Source: Vanilla planifolia | Lineage: Eukaryota; Streptophyta; Magnoliopsida; Asparagales; Orchidaceae | DNA: 64,000 nt | Assembly (NCBI GenBank): GCA_023846275.1 | Contig: CM043875.1 | Coordinates: forward strand, 26,731,470 to 26,795,469 | Reading direction: 5' to 3' | Part shown: piece by piece, positions 12,196 to 25,927 of the stretch | Layout of the letters: each line of letters starts with the position of its first letter | Numbering within the stretch: position 1 is the stretch's first letter | The notes under the pieces: generated by a model | What the model saw: only the letters and a program-made list of their open reading frames with translations | Database searches by the model: none | Told to the model about the DNA's origin: nothing | Program-made: the position numbers and the translations under genes

Positions 12196-14199
12196 AACAG
12201 ATCAAAATTTGAAACAGAGTTTTGTTTGATGTCGATGATAAGGACTAAGAAATTGAACAGCAAATCAAAAAAGGAAAGTAGGAGTTTGGAGAAGCATCAG
12301 TTGAAGATAATGCACAATAGATCAGCTAACAAATTTTGAAACTCAAATAGCTTTATTGACTTCCCAGATGTAAGTGTTAATAGAAGTCATGTTGAAGTCT
12401 TAATCCCTTTTGATCATGAATCTAAAGAACAATCTACGGAACAAAGGGAATGCTATTAACAAGCACCCTGAATGGAGTATTAACTTAAGGGTAATTGTTG
12501 ATTGCATCATCAATCTTGCCCATTTGATGCTCAGGAATTAACAGTGTTCGTTCATGATTGAAGGTAAGCTCGAACTACCTATATGGTGGTACAGTGAATA
12601 CAGAGAAGCTCAACACGTGGTTGTAGTACGTGGAGACATTTTTTTCTATATGATTATCCATTAGTCTATAGGATAACATGTGCTTGATTAAAGATGATGA
12701 ATGTGTTAGCTTATTGAAACACTTACTTTAAACATGGTAAGTTGGAGAGTTGATACAAAAACAATTCAAAAAGTTAATTAGAGAATGGTTCTATCTCATG
12801 GAATGTGGGAATTGGCATTGCTTATGATATCGGCAAGGACAAACAGTAAAGGAGTATACTATAGTGTTTTGATGATAAGTTGTGCCTTTTAAAATATCTA
12901 TCAATGAGGTGCGAATGTTGTTAAAGTATATCTCAGGTTTGTATCATCCTATTATTACAAAATTAATTTTCTTGATTATACAATATTTAATGCAGGTCAC
13001 ATGTTTGTAATGGTTATTAAGAAGAACCAAAACTAAGAGGCAATGATGAGGTTTGAATACTAGGAAGCTTGGGACTAATTTAAAAAAAATGATTGAAGAG
13101 GAAAGAGGTACCAACAAAGAATATCATGGATACAACTATCAATACTCCATCTATAAATGAAACCAAGAAGTATTGTAACTATTGCAAACTTAAGCCTCAG
13201 GCAAAAAAATTTCAAGAAAAGTGAGAAAGTCAAAGTTCTTGTTGTGTCCAAGAATGGAAAGGCACTTGAGACCCCACAACATGCAAATGATAGCTAGTTT
13301 CTCATTGTGGGACCAAAAGGAATATCTGTGAAGCTATTGTGACACATCAAGAAGAGAGGAACTCTTGAAAATTTCTTACTATTAAAACCATTCTTTTTAT
13401 AAATTGAGGACCATGATTTTGATCATTTTTGTCGTTAAACTTGTATTCAAGTTGAGAAAATGCTTACTAGCACTATTGTTGATATTGTTAGTTAGAATAA
13501 TTTTATCTCAAAAAGTATTGTGAAGAGATTGAATTTGGATAATAATCTCATCCTAGAATATCTATTTTTTGGGGTTGATTTAAAAAGATTTTGAGGTGAG
13601 AGTTGAGAAGCAATTATATTTATAATTATTTAAGAATATATTGATGATGTTATCTTTGACGTAGTATCTTTGGATATTTCTCATATCATATTAAGATGCC
13701 CATACTTGTGGGATAACGAATCCATATTTTATCGTCAAGCACAGTGTTATCAATTATCAGCTTTGGACAAAACTTTATTGTAACACAAGACAAAGGAAGG
13801 ATAACAGAAGATATTGTTGTTGTTCACAAAATAAAAAGGTTAAGAATGCATGCCAAAATTATGTGTATTTCATTAGACCAAAGAAATTAGAGGTTGACGT
13901 TGATAGAAGTTGTAATATCTTGGACCATTTTAGAGGATAATAAAAGCTTATCAACCTTTGTTTAAAGAGCCTATAGAGTCTACTCTCGGTAATTTTTATT
14001 GAGCACCAGATTCAATTGATGTTCGATTTGACTCTTCGAAATGTGAGGATTTATTGTTAGTCAATTGTGGAAATTGAAGAGGTCAAAAGACAAGCTGCGA
14101 AGTTACTCGAGAGTGGAGTACTTAAGCCAAGTAGTTTACTATGTGGCTCTCTTATGTCATGGTGTTAAAGAAGGATGGTGTATAGTACATATGATTAAA

Positions 14200-15290
14200 T
14201 TATTAAACATTTAACAAAATCACTATTAAGAAAATGTACCATATGCATAAATCTATTGAACTAGTTAATGTACATATAGTTATTCACAAAGTTGTACGTC
14301 AAAATAGGATACCATAACATACCACTAATGGAGGATCTTTAATTAATAGTGACAAAATCATAGCCAAAGATAGTATCCTTGAAAAGAGGGCTATTAAGAC
14401 AAGGAGAGTGATCAAAATTACTTATTGAATTGACAAGAAAGATGGTTGCTTATTGCTACAAAATGTTATGACTTTGAGAAATGTCAATCTCATTAAGAAA
14501 ATTATTGAGTATTTAACAAAATCATCATTAAGAAAATGTACCATTTGCATAAGATTGATGATCCCTTGAACTATTTGATGTAAACATAGATATTCACGAA
14601 GCTGTACCTCAGAATAGGATACCACAAGATACCACCAATGGATGATCTGCCATCAATTGTGACAAGATCATCACCAAAGATAGTAATCCTTGTAAAGAAG
14701 CTATCATGACAAGGAGAGGGATCAAAATTACTTATTGAATCTTCAAGAAAAATGGTGGCTTATTGCTACAAAATGTTATGGCTTTGAGAAATGTCAATCT
14801 CATTAATAAAATTATTAAGCATTTAACAACATCACCATAAAGAAAATGTATCATTTGCTCAAGATTGATAATCTCTTGAATTAGTTGATGTGCACATAAG
14901 TATTCATGAAGTTGGACCTCAAAATAAGATACCATAGGGTACCTCCAATGGATGATTTATCATCAATAGTAACAAGTTCATAACCAAAGATAGTATCCTC
15001 GAAAAGAGGGTTATCATGATAAGGAGGGAGATCACAAAGATCACATTGATGATCTCTTGAACTAGTTGATGTACACATAAGTATTCATGAAGTTGGATCT
15101 CAAAATAGGATACCACAAGGTACCACCAATAGATGATATGTCATCAATAGTGACATGATCATAACCAAAGATAGCAACCTTGAAAAGAGGGCTATCATGA
15201 TAAGGAGAGGGATCAAAATTACTTACTGAATCGACCAGAAAGAATGGTGGGTTATTGCCACAAAATATTACGGCTCTAAGAAATGTCAAT
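14200..15290 (+). repeat. Tandem array of a gypsy reverse-transcriptase segment (about 310 bp, four units)
   Basis: Units start near 14200, 14505, 14812 and 15042. Each carries the RT segment AAAATGTACCATTTGC to GATACCACAAG, the ATGGATGATCTG block and the AAATGTCAATCTCATTAAG block. The third unit is shorter (about 230 bp). Partial minus-strand open frames come only from the repetition. The same four-unit structure occurs at 27845-28960. Confidence 0.85.
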
Positions 15291-15414
15291 TTCTATTCCT
15301 TCAACTCAGTTTGAAGGAAATATCAATGCACTTGGAGAATTTGGTTGTATTTGAAAAGGATTACACTGAACTTGAATCACCAAAAAGGTGTCTGATTAAG
15401 AGATTTATTCTAAG

Positions 15415-16050
15415 TGCATCAAGTAATGGAGTAATTTAGTTTTGAAGAGGTCTCCAGGAAGAGACACATGTAAGAAATAACTTTATAACATCAATAAGGT
15501 ATGTGAATAGAGGACTTGTATCCATGTAATGCCTAGCCAAGTCCACTTTCTTCTCATGCAATGCTTGGCTAGATGTGCTAGAGCACTTGTGTCCATGACT
15601 TAGTGAATCAAGTACGTAGCAAAACTAACTTGTGCACTCATGCATACATTGCCCAAAATGTGTGGAGTAGTGCGTGTACGTGCGAGCGGCTACGCTCCAT
15701 GTGTTCATAGTTGCTAACTTTGGGAATGTGTAATATCAGTGTGCAAGTTGGCATATTGAGCGATTGAGGATGTGCCTATGTACGAATTGTGCATGTGTAA
15801 TTGCATTGGATCAATGTCAAGGGTATGATGAGTGTAGTATCAACAACATCATTGGAAGGACTTGCATTTTCCATTTTTCTTCTCCATGTATTTGATTACT
15901 ATATATATGTAACTAAAGGATGTCTATGAAAAGAAGTTGATTTTGTGCCACATTCTTTTTTCCTTTCTTTCCTCTATTGACCATACTTTTGTTTTTATCT
16001 TAGTAATTCTATAGAAAGGTTGTTGTTGATATCTTGGAATAAGAGTTGCA
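15415..16050 (+). repeat. 3' LTR of gypsy copy 1
   Basis: This is the partner of 11540-12195, starting TGCATCAAG and ending GAGTTGCA. I could not see a convincing target-site duplication outside the pair. Confidence 0.7.
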
Positions 16051-16805
16051 TATTGGACTAGTATGATGGACAAGGTTGTCAATAACCCTTTGAAAATCTT
16101 TTTTTTGTTTGTGTTAAATATTATGATGATTGTAGAATTATTGATATCATGAATTCATACTTATTGGAAAAATTTGTTGTCATGAATCCATACTTAATAG
16201 AAAATATTATTGTCTTGGATTAATACTTACTCTTCTTTGCTAATAAATAAGAGGCTCTTCAATGTTAAATACACATCAAATTTTCTATTCGATGTGGTAT
16301 AAAAGTATAGTTAATTCCATGTTATCATCTAATTAATGCCCCTTCTTTTCGATTTCATGTTCCTAATTTACTTGTTGAGCTTCACTTCCTTACCTACCAA
16401 CTTTGCTAATGTGCTTTCACTTTGCAATGCCTTATGCACCACCTCTATTCCTTATTCTAATTTTTGTCTTCATTATTGCACGATGACACCTCCTTTGTAT
16501 TGTAGTTTCTAGCCTATTAGGGCTTACATCTGTAACATCTTACAAAAAACTTTGACCCACATTCTTCTTATGTCTTAATATCATCTTTGTGTAAATCCCA
16601 ACTTAATTTCTTTCTTCTTTGTTCTATTTCTTAAAGGTTTCATGTCTTTTATCTCTTCCCTTAGTGGTATGTAATTCTAGCTTTCAATTAGCTCCAATAT
16701 TATATTTAATATGGTTTCATAAGGCTTTGTTGAGTTTACTTTCTTATCTTATCTTTTGGAAAGTTTCACCACCTTGATGGATTCTAACTAGATTATCATG
16801 ACATT
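16051..16805. other. Duplicated segment after gypsy copy 1
   Basis: This segment matches 29738-30482 closely, and the match stops near 16805/30482. No gene can be identified. It marks the 3' end of the shared duplication block. Confidence 0.65.
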
Positions 16806-19800
16806 TTAAAATTAAAATTTGTTTTACTATTATTTTAATATTATTAAATATTTGTCAATAATGTTTTTACTAGTATAGTTTTATAATATTATTTAATATT
16901 ATTATTAAATTATATTACTTTGTTTTTGTTTGCTGGATATTTGCTCAGCAATTATTTCATCTATATTTTTTTTATTTAAGTAATTATATATATGTATATT
17001 ATTTATTTATTTCTTCTGCACATGCTTTAGTCTCACCCACCATGTTAGTAGTTCCATAATGATGGTTGGTGGAATGTTATATTTGACTTCAATATATGTT
17101 GATATAAAAAATTGGTAGCGTGCTGCTCACCAAAAAATTTAAAAAAAAAACAAGAAATGTTTTTTTTTAATTCTTGTTTGACTAACCACATTTCAATTGA
17201 ATATAGCTTATTCTCATCTATGTAATTCATTATGAAAAATATTTTCATTTTATGTGTTCACAATGTTAACAATGTTTGAATATGTATATTTTTGATGTGA
17301 TTCAATTACGATTATTCATTCTCAATTAGGGTTAAGATATGCAATATTTGGAAAAAAAAAAGTCTCTCGAGATATATGCTACAATTTTTGTCAACATATT
17401 TCATGACATGATTGGTATTATATTCTTTAATAATTTTTTGGTCAATTTTTGAATGTTTTTACTAATCTTTAAATTAATTTCTTTATGATCTCTTGTTTCG
17501 AGAATATCATCATTTATGGATAACACATAATAGACCTTTTTTATGATTATGAACCTTTCCAAAAGATTTCATCCTCATGTATCTATAATAACAAAGCTTC
17601 CATTTGAAATGTCTTCATTAATATATTTTTTTAGTAGAACCCATGCTTGCATTCGTAAATCCCAACTCATGTTAGTTGTCTAATTAGTCAAACAATTAGG
17701 ATGATGTTCCGAGGTTATATAGGAAGCAAGAGCAAGGGTTGTGTGGAAAGGAAACTAAGGGAGAGAAGAAGAGAGAGTGTGTGTGTGTATGTGTGTGTAT
17801 GTGTGTGCTAGAGAGAGAATATTTATTAGAAACAAATGATTAAAAGAGTATTCAAATTTATTTTTTTCAAAAGATTAACCAATTTTAAATGACTCAAATT
17901 TTGAAAACAAAATCTAATAGATCTCGCAAATCGTCTTAAATACCCCATTACATGTAGAGGTAGGATTTTTTTTAGAAAATATATTTTAAAAAAAACTATG
18001 AAAACTTATTGATGATTACAGAAATATAATGATTAAAGACTTTGAAATTTTCTCGTTATAGACAATGATCTGATCTGAAATGACAAGATCGACAAGCCAA
18101 GCTACCATAGGATTTGACTCCATAATGACGGTGACACAAAAGTTCTTGGAGCAATAAAGTGTCAAAGCCATTGTTAGAAGAATTTCCAGAAAAGCAAAGA
18201 TGGTTATGTCTTGGATAATGACTATAAAATTGGAACGCCATTTGTTAACATTAAGACTCGAGAAGAAGTTTTGTTAGAATGTCAACATTAAAAAAAGTTT
18301 GACTTACTATGGTTAGACGTTGATAAGTTGAATAAAGAAGAGGTTAAAATTTGTGGTGGGTTTCTTCAAGAAACAATAGCAAGAATGTGCATGTGACAAG
18401 AAAAGTACATGGGAAATGAAAATGCAAAGTGTTCACTATGGAAGAAATTTATTTACAAAATATTTAAAGTTTTTCTTTTGGAAAAATTTATAATGTTAGA
18501 GAATTTAAATGTCCAAAAATAGATCTATATATATATCTCTTAAATGATCTCATATATCACCATTTTTCTCACAAAATAAGCTGGTTATATCTAAGTTTTG
18601 GAAGCAAAAAAATAATTATAGATGATTCAAATATTATAATAATTATAATATCAAAACATTTCAAAACTAGAAAGTGATTTTGAGAAGAGAAATATGTTGT
18701 CAAAAATCATTTATTAGTTTGATTGTAGTTTAGATATTGCTCAAGAAATGGTTTAAATATAATGTCTAGAGTTTCTCTTTAGAAAAGTTTAGTTAGAGAA
18801 TTTAAATCTCCCTAAGTAGATCTAAATATATCTCTTAAATGATCTCATATACCACAAAATATGGTATTTATACTTAAGTTTTGGAAGCAAAAAATAAATT
18901 ATAGATGATACAAAAATTATAATAATTATAATGTCAAAACATTTCAAAACTTTAGACTAATTAAAAAAATTTAGTTGATCTTTAAAAAAAATTCAGATTT
19001 TAGTTAATTAAAATTTGATCTAACATTGAGATGTTTTAGCGATTTGAAAATATCGTAGATGGCCGAGATCAAATCACCAAACTTTCTCACAAGAACATTC
19101 ACGAGCAATTAAGATCAATCACCATAAAAAGTCAAACAACTCATTTTGTTATCTAGTTAAAGAAATATCAAAGAATCTCTCATTTATCTTCCTCTAATTT
19201 ATACTTATCATATTCAAAAAGTTTTTTTTAATTTATTTATTTTTATTTCATCAACCATGTTATCATTCATATATATTTCTTCAATCTATTGATGCATTTC
19301 TTCTACTCTAAATTCTTGATACTTATTTATTACATTCTTCAAGAGAAAAATGATAAATAATAATAAAAAAAAATTGATAAACAATGAGAAAAAAAAAAGA
19401 ATATAAAATCAATAGACACACCAATCAAAAATAACAAACCACACATTAAAGCTTTGAAAGATGATAAGAAGTAGGAACGAGTGGATCAATTCTTTCATAA
19501 AAATAATATTTTTTTTATAATATCATATCTCCAACATGCCTAAGGTAGGATGCCTTTAATATATAATTTTCTAAAGTGAGATTCCTTATGAAACACAACT
19601 GTAACGTTGGCATGTTCTATAGAAAATTTTATGTTTGAGCAATTATGTGATTTCATTTGTTGGGTCCAGCGTATATTATATGTCTGTTGAGCTGCCAATT
19701 GAAACGTGACGTTAATCATGTTAAGTAATAAAGGAGAAAATAAAGACAAAACATATAACAATTCCTACCAAAATTAAATAATGCAAAAATATGAATAAAA

Positions 19801-20033
19801 ATTTTAAAACTATAATTTTATTTTATTTTTAAATTTACTTTTATTCGAATATTTTTTTATTAAAAAAGAAATATTTTATTATTATATATCTTGAAAAAAA
19901 GATTAAAAAGGAAACGTAATAAGTAAGAAACAGGCGAACAACTTTAAAACGTGTTCAGAGTTTAATGATACGCAAAGGACAAATCAACAAAGCCCACTTT
20001 GCATGAAATACATATCTTTGATTATGTAAAAGG
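16806..20033. other. AT-rich intergenic DNA before copy 2
   Basis: No gene, tRNA or intact transposon is recognisable. It holds a short GA/GT microsatellite at about 17763-17808 and a pair of direct repeats at 18461-18950. The last part (about 19890-20030) is related to about 37725-37865 upstream of copy 4. Confidence 0.6.
18461..18950. repeat. Direct repeat pair, about 200 bp each
   Basis: 18461-18669 and 18753-18950 share TTAGAGAATTTAAAT, CTCTTAAATGATCTCATATA, AAGTTTTGGAAGCAAAAAA and TCAAAACATTTCAAAAC in the same order. This is a diverged tandem duplication of unknown origin. Confidence 0.8.
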
Positions 20034-20194
20034 TGTTACTTTTAATTATTTTAATTTAACTTTCTAATTGATTTTCTTAAAGTTAAGCATCATATATTAT
20101 ATATTCACATTAAAATAAAGAAAAAAGTTTTTGTAGTGTACAAAAAATAAATAAAGGCATCCTCATTACCTTCTCCTACTAACCTAAATCAAGC

Positions 20195-20201
20195 TATAAA
20201 T
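20195..20201 (+). promoter_or_regulatory. TATA box of copy 2
   Basis: TATAAAT lies 125 bases before the ATG, preceded by AAGC. The same box in nearly the same sequence precedes copy 3 (31914-31920) and copy 4 (38028-38034). About 160 bases of promoter above it are also shared, starting near 20034. Confidence 0.75.
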
Positions 20202-20225
20202 TCGCCAACCCGCCCGGCGATTAGT

Positions 20226-20232
20226 ACCAACC
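20226..20232 (+). promoter_or_regulatory. AC-type element ACCAACC
   Basis: ACCAACC matches the AC-II element bound by R2R3 MYB factors in phenylpropanoid promoters. It lies 25 bases past the TATA box, so it is near or inside the 5' leader. It is also present in copy 3 (about 31944) and copy 4 (38059-38065). A binding role is inference. Confidence 0.4.
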
Positions 20233-20319
20233 CTGCGATTACCTTCTTTTTCTTCTTCGCAAGAAGAAGACATCCCTGCTCTCTCTTTCCCACTCTCTTC
20301 GTGTGCGTGTGTGAGTTAA

Positions 20320-21268
<949 letters not shown>

Positions 21269-23024
21269 GATGGCAGCTCCTCCGCCTTTTGCTATGTCGC
21301 ATCGATCTGTCGTGGGTTTGTTTACCGTTTTTTCTTCGTCTTCCTAATAAGTTCGACGATTGATTTGGCTGTCTACGGCTGTGTTTGGTAAAAGCTTTTC
21401 AATAATGTTTTTTTTTCAGTTTTATTTTTCTAATATAAAAAGGTATTTTCAAAATTATTTTTTTAATCACGAAAACAATCACGAATCTTACTTTAGTGGC
21501 GGACGGAACGCAAGAATCATGATATTTTTTTTATTCAAATATTTCTTTAATGCCTCTCAAATCGGACGGCTGAGATCTCTTTATGTACAAAGATCCGAAA
21601 TTGGGATTGAAACAACGTCAATTTAGTAAATAATAGAAAAAGTTCTGCCATTTATTTGTTTTTTCCTCTGTTTTTTTATGAATTGAATAAGTTTATTTAT
21701 TTAATATAAAAAAGTATTTTAAAATTATTTTTTTTAACCTTGAATCACAATTGTTTCTTTAGAAAGGCATTGGTGGATTTAAAAAAAATGTATTTTTTAA
21801 ATTTTGTTTTTTTCTAAATAAATTATGTTTTTTAAAATGTATTTTAGAATTATTTTATTCAAATGTTATTGTAATGCTGTTAAATCGGACGGCTGAGATC
21901 ACTTTTTGTTCCAAAGAATTATTTAATAGAAAAAGTTGTGCCATTTATTTGTTTTTTCCTCTGTTTGTTTATGAATTGAATTTTTCCTAATCTATCAAAT
22001 TACTCGTTTGGCATAAATCTATGAGATGATTTAGTCAAAGATAATTTTGTTACATAAATAATATCTAGTAAATGATGAGTTACATAAACTTATGATAAAA
22101 AAAATATCAATGATCATCAATGTATTTGTCTAATCCATATTGATGATTAGTTGTACCACAATGAGGATTCAAAATTGCGATGCGATGGACTAATTTGATT
22201 TATCAACTCTAGTCCACGTACAAAGACGACTAAGATAATGACAAACTCGAATTCAAACATTTGATGAAACCAATTGGAGGGTTGTTTTACTAGGTTCAAG
22301 AATATGAGCTGGATTAGGTAAAGTCTAATCCTTGTGCTAAAGTTTATTTATAATTGAACTATCCAAAAGCACAACAAACTAATCCAAACTAAGCATGTCT
22401 AGCAACGTATTAAGCCAAACACAGACTTGCTTTGAAGAAGTGAGTTGTGTGATACAATGATGGATTTCGTGATTTTACAATGCCTAGATGAACAAAGTGC
22501 ATTGTCATAATTGTTTGAACCTTTGTGATCGTAAGAGTATGAATGAATGATGACTTGCTTTGAAGAAAGGCACTACGAAGGCATGATGCACCTAGAAGTA
22601 TCCTCTACCGATACAGATTGAATAAAGGGCTTCACTTGTTGTATGATGAGACTCATCATACTTAACAGATGCCAAAAAACCTATCTTTTATATATGTAGC
22701 TCAATAAGACGTATCTAATGACGAGTGTGGACATACCAAACAATGAGTTCACAAAAAATTGTCATATGAATCAATGATAGAGATTGTTTAAGACAACTTA
22801 AGGATTGAGATTGATGAATGTTCTATTTGCACATTATAGCCCTTACAATTTTGTGAAGACACTACCTCCAATCAATTGAGAGAGCACTAGTTGGACTATT
22901 TTGACAATGAATTATGTACGAATATATGGGAAGTAGTCCTCATTCAGCTTAATTAATATTTATAACCTTTGGGATTTTGCTACGCATCCAACTCCAATGA
23001 ATGTAAACTTTTGTTGCCTATTTA
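21269..23024. other. 3' flank of copy 2, duplicated
   Basis: No gene is seen. It matches 306-3026 with internal gaps and lacks the large AT microsatellites. It carries the GTAAAAGCTTTT and CGGACGGCTGAGATC words (the latter twice, near 21562 and 21885). Confidence 0.6.
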
Positions 23025-23390
23025 GCTAGATAATTAGTCGCTCCATTACCTTATCTAAATATGTGTTTGAATTGAATCTCTTTGAAATAGAATTACTTGA
23101 TTTGATTTAGCATACTTAATAGATACCAAAGGATTTCTATGCAACCCTCAATCACATTGAGGATAGACATATTGTCAATTGAATAATGATATTCAGTAAA
23201 CACAACTTGTGACAAATTTTAACAAAACAACTCCATGACTTCAAATTTTATGTTTGCTTTAGATCTTATATAAATTGAGAAAGACTTGATGGCTTTATAT
23301 AATTGATCTCTGATCACACCTCTATAACTAGCATAGTTGAGGTTCCTGCTTTCATGTGTTTAGTTTGACAAAATTCATCTGGGGGGAAAC
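23025..23390 (-). pseudogene. RNase H-like domain relic (LINE-type), copy C
   Basis: This is the third copy of the minus-strand relic at 3027-3430. The insertion point used by the solo LTR at 40 kb is uninterrupted here (TGATCACACCTCTATAAC near 23321). No long open frame remains. Confidence 0.55.
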
Positions 23391-23634
23391 CATTTAATCA
23401 CTTTTGTAACTTTGCATTTAATCTTGGAGAAAAGGAGAATTGGCCAATTGTTTGCTAACTAAAGTTCTAATGAATTGTACTACGTGATTCGGTTGCATTT
23501 GAAAAAGGCATAACTATCATCATATACTCTATTAATTAGAGTGCTCATGAAATTTGTTGCTTATCATACAATTCAGAGTTTCTTGCTTTCCAAAAATTCA
23601 AACAAATGAGAGATGGACATTTGAGATTTTAAAC

Positions 23635-25205
23635 TTCAAAATGGATGGCATGATTTTGTAAGAGATCATTCAATAACAGTAGGGGAGTTTGTGGTGTGTG
23701 GATTGTTATTTACTACACGGGTCTTTGGGACATGTTCATTGGAGAGAGTAAACTTTCAGTTGAGAAAAAGAAGCAACAGATGTATAAAGCGAAGGTCTAA
23801 TGCTTAACTAGAATTCTTAAGAGGCAGAAAGCATTCAAAACATCAAAAGATAGACATAGCTCCCACACCAGTGAAAACATGCATTTGTTAAAGAAGGAAA
23901 TAGAGGTTGATCCAAGTGATTTCCCAGAAGCTAATGCGAATGAAAGTGATTCTATATTTGAAGAAGTCCGAGAAGATTTTAGTTTTGGTTGGAAGTCTCG
24001 TCATCAAAACTCAAACACCAAAAAACCAAATGAGGGATTTAAGCTTGATTCTCTTCTAACATGGTGTGTAAATAGTGATCCTAAACTTGCAAAAAACCTA
24101 TATGTGGTTAGATGGAAGGAATCACGAAGCATTCGTGAATGAAAGCATCACAAACAGCACCACTTCTGAGCAGAGAACTGTTTGTATGTCAGATACCAGA
24201 TGGCAAAATAGATTCTAGAATGGAAATTAATAGAACTATGGAAGAAAAACATTCAAATAGCTTTACATGAAAAACATTGTCTTAAAATGAAAGTTAACTT
24301 GACTGAACCAGAGGGAATTGCTTGTGAAGTTTTACTTGCTGCAAGACAATTCCACACCTACGATGAAAAATCATCAAAATGGGTAATTTTAGATAGTTTG
24401 AACATAATTGATACTGACTTGATATGTCATTATAAAGTAACTTTCCATTTGCAAGCTGATCTCCCATGTCAGGTCATCCCTTCAGATCCTTCTACAGACA
24501 TATTGAGGTTTACCGAAGATGAGAAGAAAGATGTGATGCCCACGGCTGAATGGTATGAAGAGCATCAGTCCAAAGGTGAATTAGGTTGATCGTTAAACAC
24601 ATTTTTTGCCAGCTTTTAGTATGTTCCCCATGTTGCTTACTCTTTCTTTCTTGTGGGTTCTATCAATTTCCATATGTTGTATATTTCACCCAAATCACAT
24701 ATGGTATTTTGCAGACTTATTTTCAATAGAGTTACTTCAAATGATTTAAAATATAGCTTTTGATGCTTCCCTTTGTATTTGCATAAGCAACTATTTTCCT
24801 CAAGTTCTTTTATTGCTAATCATAATGCTACTGTAGTAGAGATTAATAATTTTATGGATGCAAATACAAAACTACTATTTACATTGTGAAAGGAAATTTT
24901 GAGAAATTTAGTAAACTTATTTGACTTGTTTTCAATCAAAGAAAGTTTTGACTTACAACTTTTAGATTTACAGCTCAACTAGACCATTTTAAATGTATTG
25001 TGCTTCCTTTCATTTTATTGCAGTTAAAGAAGAAGCCTCTAGCAATGAGGATGCTAAGGATGTTACTCCCTGTTCAGGTTGGAGAAGCCCAATTGAAATG
25101 AAAGGAACAAATTTGATTGAAATTCCATCATCTGGTTGTGCCAGTTTTACTGTTTGCATTCTTCATGATGTTCAGCCATCCCTTGTGAGTTTTATAATTT
25201 CCTTG
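23635..25205 (+). pseudogene. B3-domain (REM-like) transcription factor relic, copy 2
   Basis: This is a paralog of 9240-10985. It begins abruptly inside the B3 domain (AATGGATGGCATGATTTTG at about 23638, matching 9380), so the upstream part of the gene is deleted. About 17 bases of the next B3 strand are also gone near 23694. Later parts keep residues lost in copy 1: CGA at 23969-23971, CAG at 24171-24173 and TGG near 24550. A frame break near 24100 ends the 87-codon frame 23879-24142. The last exon-like block is at about 25023-25185. Both copies are therefore broken, in different places. Confidence 0.75.
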
Positions 25206-25274
25206 TGATTACTTCACAATAAAGTTGATTGTGTGGACATATCATCATTTCTTTTAAGTTTTTAGTTCATTTAG

Positions 25275-25927
25275 TGCGTCGAGTTATTGGAAAGCTTAGT
25301 TTCAAAAATTTTCAAGGAAGAGTTGAGTGCAAGAAATAAGTTGATGACAATAACAAGCACATATGACATCAACTAGGCATGCAAATGGAGCACTTGGAGG
25401 TGTGTAACTCCTAGCCAATTGTACTTTTCCTATATGCAACGCTCGACTAATTGCACAAAGAATTACTGGTGCAGGAGTGCGCATGTTTGGGACCTAGCAA
25501 AAAGCTATGTAGCAGGACTAAGGCACTTGTGTGCACATGCATACAATGTCCTGAATGTGTAGAGCAGTTGCAAGCTTATGCATGAGTGGTTTCGCTTTGT
25601 GTGAGCTCATTTTTCTACTTTGGGAATGCACAAGAGCAATACATGAGTAGGCATCCATGTGATTGAGTATAAGCTTATGTATGAACTATGCATCTGCAAT
25701 TACATCATATTAGCATTATTGTTAAGATCAATGGTATCAACGAATGGATAAACTTTTTTTTTCTTCTTTATGTACTAGATTACTATATATAACTAAATAT
25801 TCTCATTGCAAGAAAAGTTTCTTAACATTCTCTCATTTTCCCAGCTCTCTCCCCACCGATACTTCACTTGCCACCATTACCAACTCTGTAAAAAGATTAT
25901 TGTTGGCATCTTGGAACAACAGTTACA
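25275..25927 (+). repeat. 5' LTR of gypsy copy 2
   Basis: It begins TGCGTCGAGTTATTGG and ends AGTTACA. It is close to 11540-12195 and more distant from its own 3' partner at 29102-29737, as expected if the duplication came after the insertion. Confidence 0.7.

Larger units (their letters stand above)
11540..16050 (+). mobile_element. Decayed Ty3-gypsy LTR retrotransposon, copy 1
   Basis: Two related direct repeats bound the element (11540-12195 and 15415-16050). Inside, a degraded protease region near 13440-13540 reads FISKSIVKRLNLDN after a spoiled DSG site. Reverse transcriptase begins near 14060 with KRQAAKLLESGVLKPSS and GSLMSW, the gypsy R..V.ELL..G.I.PS motif. It is followed by repeated pieces of the next RT motif (FTKLYLRIGYH, family F.KLDL..GYHQI). 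No integrase follows the array. Stops and frameshifts are everywhere. The same element, with the same rearrangement, is at 25275-29737, so it was inserted before the segmental duplication. Confidence 0.75.

Noticed and set aside
11952..12339. Overlapping 83-86-codon frames
   Set aside because: They straddle the end of the gypsy 5' LTR and have no similarity to a known protein.
14422..15289. Series of 65-75-codon minus-strand frames
   Set aside because: They repeat at the period of the RT array and are antisense to degraded gypsy reverse transcriptase.
14200..15290. Possible CRISPR-like or satellite array
   Set aside because: The unit is about 310 bp, contains reverse-transcriptase motifs and has no spacers. 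It is a duplicated retrotransposon segment.
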